From assembly GCA_963965975.1 (NCBI GenBank), contig OZ014416.1:1798001-1862000 (forward strand): a DNA stretch of 64,000 nucleotides, in the 5' to 3' direction. Below, one piece after another: positions 58,241-64,000 of this stretch (its first letter is position 1; the number at the start of each line of letters is the position of its first letter). This stretch comes from Xestospongia bergquistia (Eukaryota > Porifera > Demospongiae > Haplosclerida > Petrosiidae). A program made the translations under genes and the position numbers. The notes beneath the pieces are model-generated. The model searched no databases, was not told the DNA's origin, and saw only the letters and a program-made list of their open reading frames with translations.

Positions 58241-59297
58241 ACTCTTCACTTAAAAAGTATTGTGTCTTTTCACCAAAGGTCTTGGTTACCATAGTTTCAT
58301 CAATATGATGTAAGCCTGGTTAGTTCAGTTGAAACAATATCTGCTCATGGCTTCAATTAATTCTACAATATACTACAAAGATTACTTTTTGTCTTCTAGT
58401 TGGCTTACACGTATTGAAATAGATTAATTTGGGTTTGTGGTAACACAGTATTGGGTTTCCATCATATTGATGAACCTATGGTAACAAAGACCTCAGTTTA
58501 AATGACAATGCTTTTTAAAGTGTTCCAATGATGTAGAATTTCAATGTTATTAATTCTTTATCGATTACAATGATATCAATTGATATTATTAAAACAACTT
58601 TACATGTATAGTACAAGCTATAATAACAATAGACACACATGACCTATCATGAGAAGTACTACTATCAAAGGGTAAATCACCATTAAAACAATATATATGT
58701 TATAACAATCAAGGAAGTAGGTGTAAAGGACAAACCACAACATAGCATTCTATGATCTTGTGGCTACACTTCCTCAATTAAAGAGCTTCTTACCAAATAC
58801 ATTTGCTTTGTTACAACAGATGGTGTACACAGAAGAATGTTTTTATTGTATGTATTTATATGTAGTTAGAATCAAAGTTACAAATAGATTTTATTTTTTA
58901 ATCTAAACATTTTATTTGATTCATTCTTTTATTATAGATGAACTGTTAATACACCAATAAATGAGTGTTTGGAGTTTAGTGGATCTTATAACATTCACAC
59001 AACAAAGGAAAACATTTCCTGGAGGTACACTGTCCATTATGAAGGCAGTGCATAGAGTACTAGTAATAGAATGCTGTACTTGAGAATTTAATAAAATCTT
59101 AAACATCAGAGTGAATTGATTTTCACATTAAAGTTATGATGTCCGTTACCGACACTCGAGACACTTTCTATTACAAAATTATTAGATTATTAGATCTAAT
59201 AGGAAGTAAACGCAGTACTAAGCACTCCCTTCTTATACATTCATCCCATAAGAATCATAAGAATGCAAAGGTATTTACCAAAAAAGATGGCTACGCG

Positions 59298-59309
59298 TAT
59301 ATATAAAAG
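59298..59309 (+). promoter_or_regulatory. TATA box of IgR9
   Basis: GTATATATAAAA lies ~50 bp before the ATG at 59357, the position used by TATA-like elements of the other cluster genes, but with a different, more canonical sequence. Confidence 0.6.
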
Positions 59310-59356
59310 CAAGCAAATCTAGTGTTAGTCGAAGTGTTGAGCTCCTGTGATATATC

Positions 59357-61487
59357 ATGCAGTGTCCTTTGATTGTGTATGCTTTATTGTTGTTTCTAAA
59401 AGTATCCTCCATCGAGTGTCAAACATCTCTTTACTTTCTGACCACAACTAATAGAATGTCAAATAATACACTTACTCTTCAATGCAAAGATGAATCTGGA
59501 AATCCAGTATCTAATGCTGTGTTTTATCGTAATGGAGTCTTAAATACAAGTGATGAATGTTTCAATTCTTCAGTTAGTGTTGCCACAAACAAACTTCGGT
59601 TCACTATATCTCCTGAATGTGAAGGACATTATATGTGTGGTACTAGGAGTGGTAATGGTGTTGTTTTATCAAAACCTATACCCATTTTTGGTGAGTTTGT
59701 AAGTAACCTTCCTAGTCCAAGAAATATATATAACATTACTTTATTTTTTACAGCTTATCCAGAACGTAATTCTGACTACAATGCTACTAAACAATCATTA
59801 AGAGTTGTAGCTGGTACATCTATTACTCTCCCTTGTCATGTAAGAGTATCTGCTCTTGATGGGTACATAGTAGACTGGAGAACAATAAATTCACGTCATC
59901 AAAGGGGTAAAAGAATTGAGCCCTATAATTCAGACTATTCTTTGACGTTGACAAATTTGGATGCATCAAAAAACTCATGTAAGTAATAGAATTGATAATA
60001 GCATTGCACTTATTATTTTTAGTAACTTATATATGTCGTGTACGATCTAAAAAGTTTGTATCTGGTTCGTTTAAGATTATTGGTCAAGTAACACGTCTTT
60101 TTGTTTTGGAATACAGTAAGCCATGGATTGATAAATGGAGGATAATTAGAAGGATGAGTGGATGGTTGATTGTATGGATGGATGAATGGGTAATTCATTA
60201 ATAATGTACTTGTTAATTTTATAGTTCCTCCGTCAATTTTACAAATGTCTGTTCAAACTGGAACTGATGGATTAATAGACTTTAATTTAACAGCTACAGG
60301 AAGTAATTCTAATTTTAAATTCACTTGGTTTTTGAATGATAAACAATTGAAACTTGATAATGAGTTAGTAGTACGTCTTGATAAATTTTCACATTTTGAT
60401 ATGCATACTGGTTTTTTGAGTCTTGAGTTACAGAAATTGAATTTTAATGATCATATCAAGAAATTGAAAGTGGTTGCCACTAACAAAGATATTTATAATA
60501 ACAATCAAAGTGATTTTTATGAAGGATGGTTATTTCAAGTGAACAACACCATAGTATTAACACCAGGATCATCAAATACTACTGGTAATCATGGTAGGTT
60601 AGATTACCCATCCATCTATCAATCCATTCATCCATCTATCCATCCATCCATCCATCCAAATAATGGCTGGCATTCATCCATCTATCCATTCATCCAAATA
60701 ATGGCTGGCATTCATCCATCTATCCATCCATCCAAATAATGGCTGGCATTCATCCATCTATCCATTCATCCAAATAATGGCTGGCATTCATCCATCTATC
60801 CATCCATCCAAATAATGGCTGGCATTCATCCATCTATCCATCCATCCTTCCATCCATTCATCCATCCATATATTAATCTATCCATTCCACACATACATTT
60901 ATCTAAGTGACACATCATATTTAGTACAAATTTGTAATTAAAATATTTTACTAGCCTTTCCTTATCTGTGTTTAGTTAGTATATTTTGTTTTAATATTTA
61001 TAATTAAGAATATTAAATTTACTATTGAAAGAATGTATTGTCATATTATTTTTCTTCCTTAGATTGTGCTCTGCTCAAAGATGTCTTTGTTGTAGTGATA
61101 ATAATTATAGCTGTTGTATTGTTCCTACTTTGCTGTGTCCAAACTCTTATCATTATATTCATATGCTTTAAACGATACAAGGCTAAAACAAGTTTGATGA
61201 ATATACAAACATTTGCAACTGAAATGATTCGTTTCTATGCCAATCTTAATTGTCAAGAAAGCTGTGATCCAGCTGTTAAAAGGGAGATCAATAAACTTAT
61301 GAAACAGTTTCTAGATATGCAAATAGATACATTAAGTAGTCATAATCCTGTTGACGATATTGACGGCTGTTCACACAATCAAATAACCAATGACACAATT
61401 ACATCTCATCCTGTTTTTGTGAATTTTTTGAGAGATAATCTTCCAGAAACATATAAAGGACTTCAAACTATCTCTGGGGACCAGTAA
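59357..61487 (+). CDS. IgR9: Ig-like membrane receptor, standard V domain, tail class C
   Basis: Exons: 59357-59690, 59754-59978, 60023-60115, 60225-60584, 61063-61487 (478 codons). Exon 1: short signal peptide (MQCPLIVYALLLFLKVSS) and an N-domain with LQC, DEC, SPECEGHYMC. V-like domain: AYPERNSDYN, LPCHV, VDWRT, IC in YICRV after the intron; it belongs with the IgR2/3/4/6 type, not with its neighbour IgR8. The third domain, membrane span and tail are almost identical to IgR8 ([39 protein letters not shown]); the tails differ between the helix and the C-terminal box. This is the clearest case of mixed ancestry within one gene. Surface recognition is inferred. Confidence 0.88.
60600..60870 (+). 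repeat. TCCATCCA repeat with 60-62-bp higher-order units in IgR9 intron 4
   Basis: AATAATGGCTGGCATTCATC recurs five times in a TCCA/TCTA background. IgR8 has the same intron with fewer units (56680-56795), so the array has expanded here. Confidence 0.9.
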
Positions 61488-62880
61488 TTGGCTGACATTG
61501 AGTCTTTCATCTTTTAGTTTTATTGATTATATTAATTTTAGTGTTGAAGGATAATTTTATTTTAAATAAATTTTATTGTTGCTAGTGCCAACTGGTTGTT
61601 TTTACCTATTTTAGTGTTTGTATTAAATAAAGGATCCTTTGTATTTAATCTCCTAATTTAAATGGCAAAGTCTTTGCTAGGGTATATTAAATTAAAATGT
61701 GGGCAAGTTTTTAATAATTAAAAGTTACTTTGTGGTGTAAAATTTTATGTTGTACTCCTTGATAAAATAAGACAAGCTCTCTATCTTTGTATGATCCTTC
61801 ATAGTGGCAACTTTACTTTTACTCTATTATGAGTGGACTGTTGTCATAGCAACATTGAGATGAAGCCGTGTGTATGATAAGTTACATAGATAGTTGATCA
61901 TGAGTAAATTTGTTAGTTGACAAAACCACTGACTACTTCCAGCATCACACACCCTACATTCAAATCTGATTATGTCATTACTCCTTTGTCCCTTCAAGAG
62001 TACAACTGTGTATATTTTTAATGTGATTCTATTTGGCTGCATAGTTAAAGTATCTACTATTTCATAGTATGTAAGTGTTGCTGTAAACAGTCTTCAGTTA
62101 ATCATATATCTCCTGAATATATGAAGGGCATTATATGTCTGATGCTAGAAGTGGTCAGTGGCTATGTCAACTTGAAGGAGTAATGCCATAATCAGATTTT
62201 AATATAAGATGTGTCAAATCATAACATGACACGTGTTACTTCTTTATATATAATTCATGAACTAGCAGCATTTTTCTCTTATAAGAAATGTTCCACAAAA
62301 GCCTGGTCTCAAGAGAATGGTTTGTCAATGCGTCACCACATGATTTAACTGGAATAAAGCAGTCACAAATATTTATAAGTTTCCTAGTATAATTAACTCA
62401 GTTAATTGTTATTAGTTATATATACTATATGTGGTAGGTCACCGCAGCCCTACTAGAAGTTACTATATAAGGAAGTGATAAGTAGCGTTGGGAATTTCCC
62501 AGAATTTATTTTTCTACTAGTACATGATGCACAGATATGATGACATTAGATAGAGGTATTAAGGATTACCAATGATCCACAATGCATATCTTACAAAGAA
62601 TGTAATGGATATTTCATTCTATATCAGGTGGCTAGAATGAAGTTAAAGTTGAGCCTTCCCTTCTTTAAAACACAATGTTAGTGTAATGTGTACAATTAAT
62701 ATAATTATTGTATAACTATTGTATTTGGTAATATGATTTGTTTGTATTTATTGTTGTTATGTTCCTTGTTAATACCATTTGTTAATTTTGTTAGTTAAAA
62801 TATATTTAGAATAGATATAGTATACTGTTTGTTTAAAATTTAGGTATTTGTGTATACTGTAACATCTCAAAACAATATCA
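61488..62880. other. 3' flank of the cluster
   Basis: No intact gene. The first ~80 bp match the IgR8 flank. It contains one decayed IgR exon 1 (62071-62158). Confidence 0.6.
62071..62158 (+). pseudogene. Relic of an IgR exon 1, C-terminal half of the N-domain
   Basis: TATATCTCCTGAAT, GGCATTATATGTCTG and GCTAGAAGTGGT match the IgR7/IgR9 coding sequence for ISPECEGHYMCGARSG, with indels. No start, splice site or downstream exons. Confidence 0.65.
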
Positions 62881-63180
62881 ACAATCGATCAATCCAAAAT
62901 CAAATCAATCAATTCAACATTGAAGTGATTGAATCAATATAGAACCGATCAATCCAAAATCAAATCAATCAATTCAACATTGAAGTGATTGAATCAATAT
63001 AAAACTGATCCATCCAACATCAAATCAATCAATTCAATATTGAAGTGATTGAATCAATATAGAACTGATCCATCCAACATCAAATCAATCAATTCAATAT
63101 TGAAGTGATTGAATCAATATAGAACTGATCCATCCAACATCAAATCAATCAATTCAATATTGAAGCGATTGCTTTGATAT
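62880..63180. repeat. 60-bp minisatellite made of ATTGA/TCAAT words
   Basis: Five copies with an exact 60-bp period. Each contains CAAATCAATCAATTCAA and TGAAGTGATTGAATCAATAT, which are partly complementary, so each unit can fold on itself. Confidence 0.95.
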
Positions 63181-64000
63181 TGAATCCATCACTTCAATAT
63201 TGAATTGACCGGGTCAATATTTTATCGAGATATTATAACATGCATCAATGCCTCAACATTTTTGAAACAAATGGCACACCATAAATAGCTGATTATAACA
63301 ATCATTTTATTTATTTCATCTCCTAAATGATGACAAAGCCATTACATTCAAACTAAGGGTATATTTAAAATAACATTATATTGATAGTTAATACAAATTA
63401 TATATTGTGAAATTGTAATAACCTATTGTTGATATAGCAATACAAAGTCTATTGTTTGTATAATCCATCAGAACAGTAACTGTATTTGTACTCTATCATA
63501 TGAATGAGAATAATTTGATAAATAGATAGTTAGGTTTGTGGTATGTAGGTGTACTTGTGTATACTGTAATGATAGGAAACGTCAGTCTGACTGACTAAGT
63601 TAGTTAATATAGTGAGTATATGAAGGAAAGAAGGAAGGATGGATGGATGAATGGATGGATGGATGGATGGATGGGTGAATGGACATATAGATGAATGGAT
63701 GGATGGATGAATGCATTGATACCATGTATTAATGGATGGACTTATTAGACATTACCTAGTCACTTTAATTATGCTATTAATATATTCAATTAGCACTTCC
63801 ACTATCTATTGTATTATAATATAAATGTAGAGCTCATCTCTTTACAGTTACCGTTATAAAATTAGCAAGCTATATTATCCAAAATTAAATTATTACCATA
63901 AGAGGACATATGAATGAGTGTATTAAGTCAAACATCACAATATGCCATTAATAAATGGTTCCAGATGTGAAGCATACAAACACAATTATTACAATACAAG
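63181..64000. other. Gene-free right end of the window
   Basis: AT-rich DNA with an ATGG microsatellite at ~63635-63712. I see no ORF, receptor relic or transposon end. Confidence 0.6.

Larger units (their letters stand above)
57390..59356. other. Spacer between IgR8 and IgR9
   Basis: No intact gene. The first ~250 bp parallels the IgR9 3' flank. A decayed exon 1 lies at 58128-58240. The rest is AT-rich and unrecognised. Confidence 0.7.

Overview
The window is AT-rich eukaryotic nuclear DNA from an animal. Genes are split into many short GT-AG exons, and the introns and spacers are full of microsatellites and minisatellites. A complete metazoan-type BIG/ARFGEF coding series, compact introns and lineage-specific immunoglobulin-like receptors suggest an early-branching metazoan. 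I favour a sponge (demosponge); a cnidarian cannot be excluded from sequence alone.

Layout. (1) 325-11439 (+): the last 29 coding exons of a BIG1/BIG2 (ARFGEF) Arf guanine-nucleotide exchange factor; its N-terminal exons lie left of the window. (2) 12175-20074 (+): a 12-exon receptor (called IgR1 here) with a signal peptide, three Ig-like domains, an FN3-like region, one membrane span and a long Ser/Pro-rich tail. (3) 20075-61487: a rapidly rearranged cluster of eight five-exon Ig-like type I membrane receptors, IgR2 (22391-24627 +), IgR3 (31015-36220 +), IgR4 (38353-40959 -), IgR5 (43361-45180 -), IgR6 (47222-49823 +), IgR7 (51005-53250 +), IgR8 (55451-57389 +) and IgR9 (59357-61487 +), plus several broken copies (26655-27225, 42920-43106, 53839-53882, 58128-58240, 62071-62158). 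(4) 61488-64000: gene-poor 3' flank with a 60-bp minisatellite.

The cluster has one plan. Exon 1 encodes the signal peptide and a four-cysteine Ig-like N-domain. Exons 2 and 3 encode a V-like Ig domain starting with AYP, split just before the YTC of strand F (one unsplit exon in IgR1 and IgR7). Exon 4 encodes a cysteine-less Ig-like domain. Exon 5 encodes the membrane span and tail. All introns are phase 1, so exons can be exchanged without breaking the frame, and the genes do look reassorted: two N-domain classes, at least two V types, two or three membrane-proximal domains and four tail classes occur in different combinations. Tails of seven genes end in a shared box, [LF]P[EDK]TY.

I infer a candidate recognition (allorecognition or immune) receptor complex that evolves by tandem and inverted duplication, exon exchange and transposon insertion. 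Mobile DNA includes a broken hAT element with perfect 8-bp target duplications in an intron of IgR3 and a 233-bp TA-flanked MITE whose empty site can be seen in a paralogous copy. Exon coordinates come from reading splice sites and checking frame; every gene model sums to a whole number of codons.
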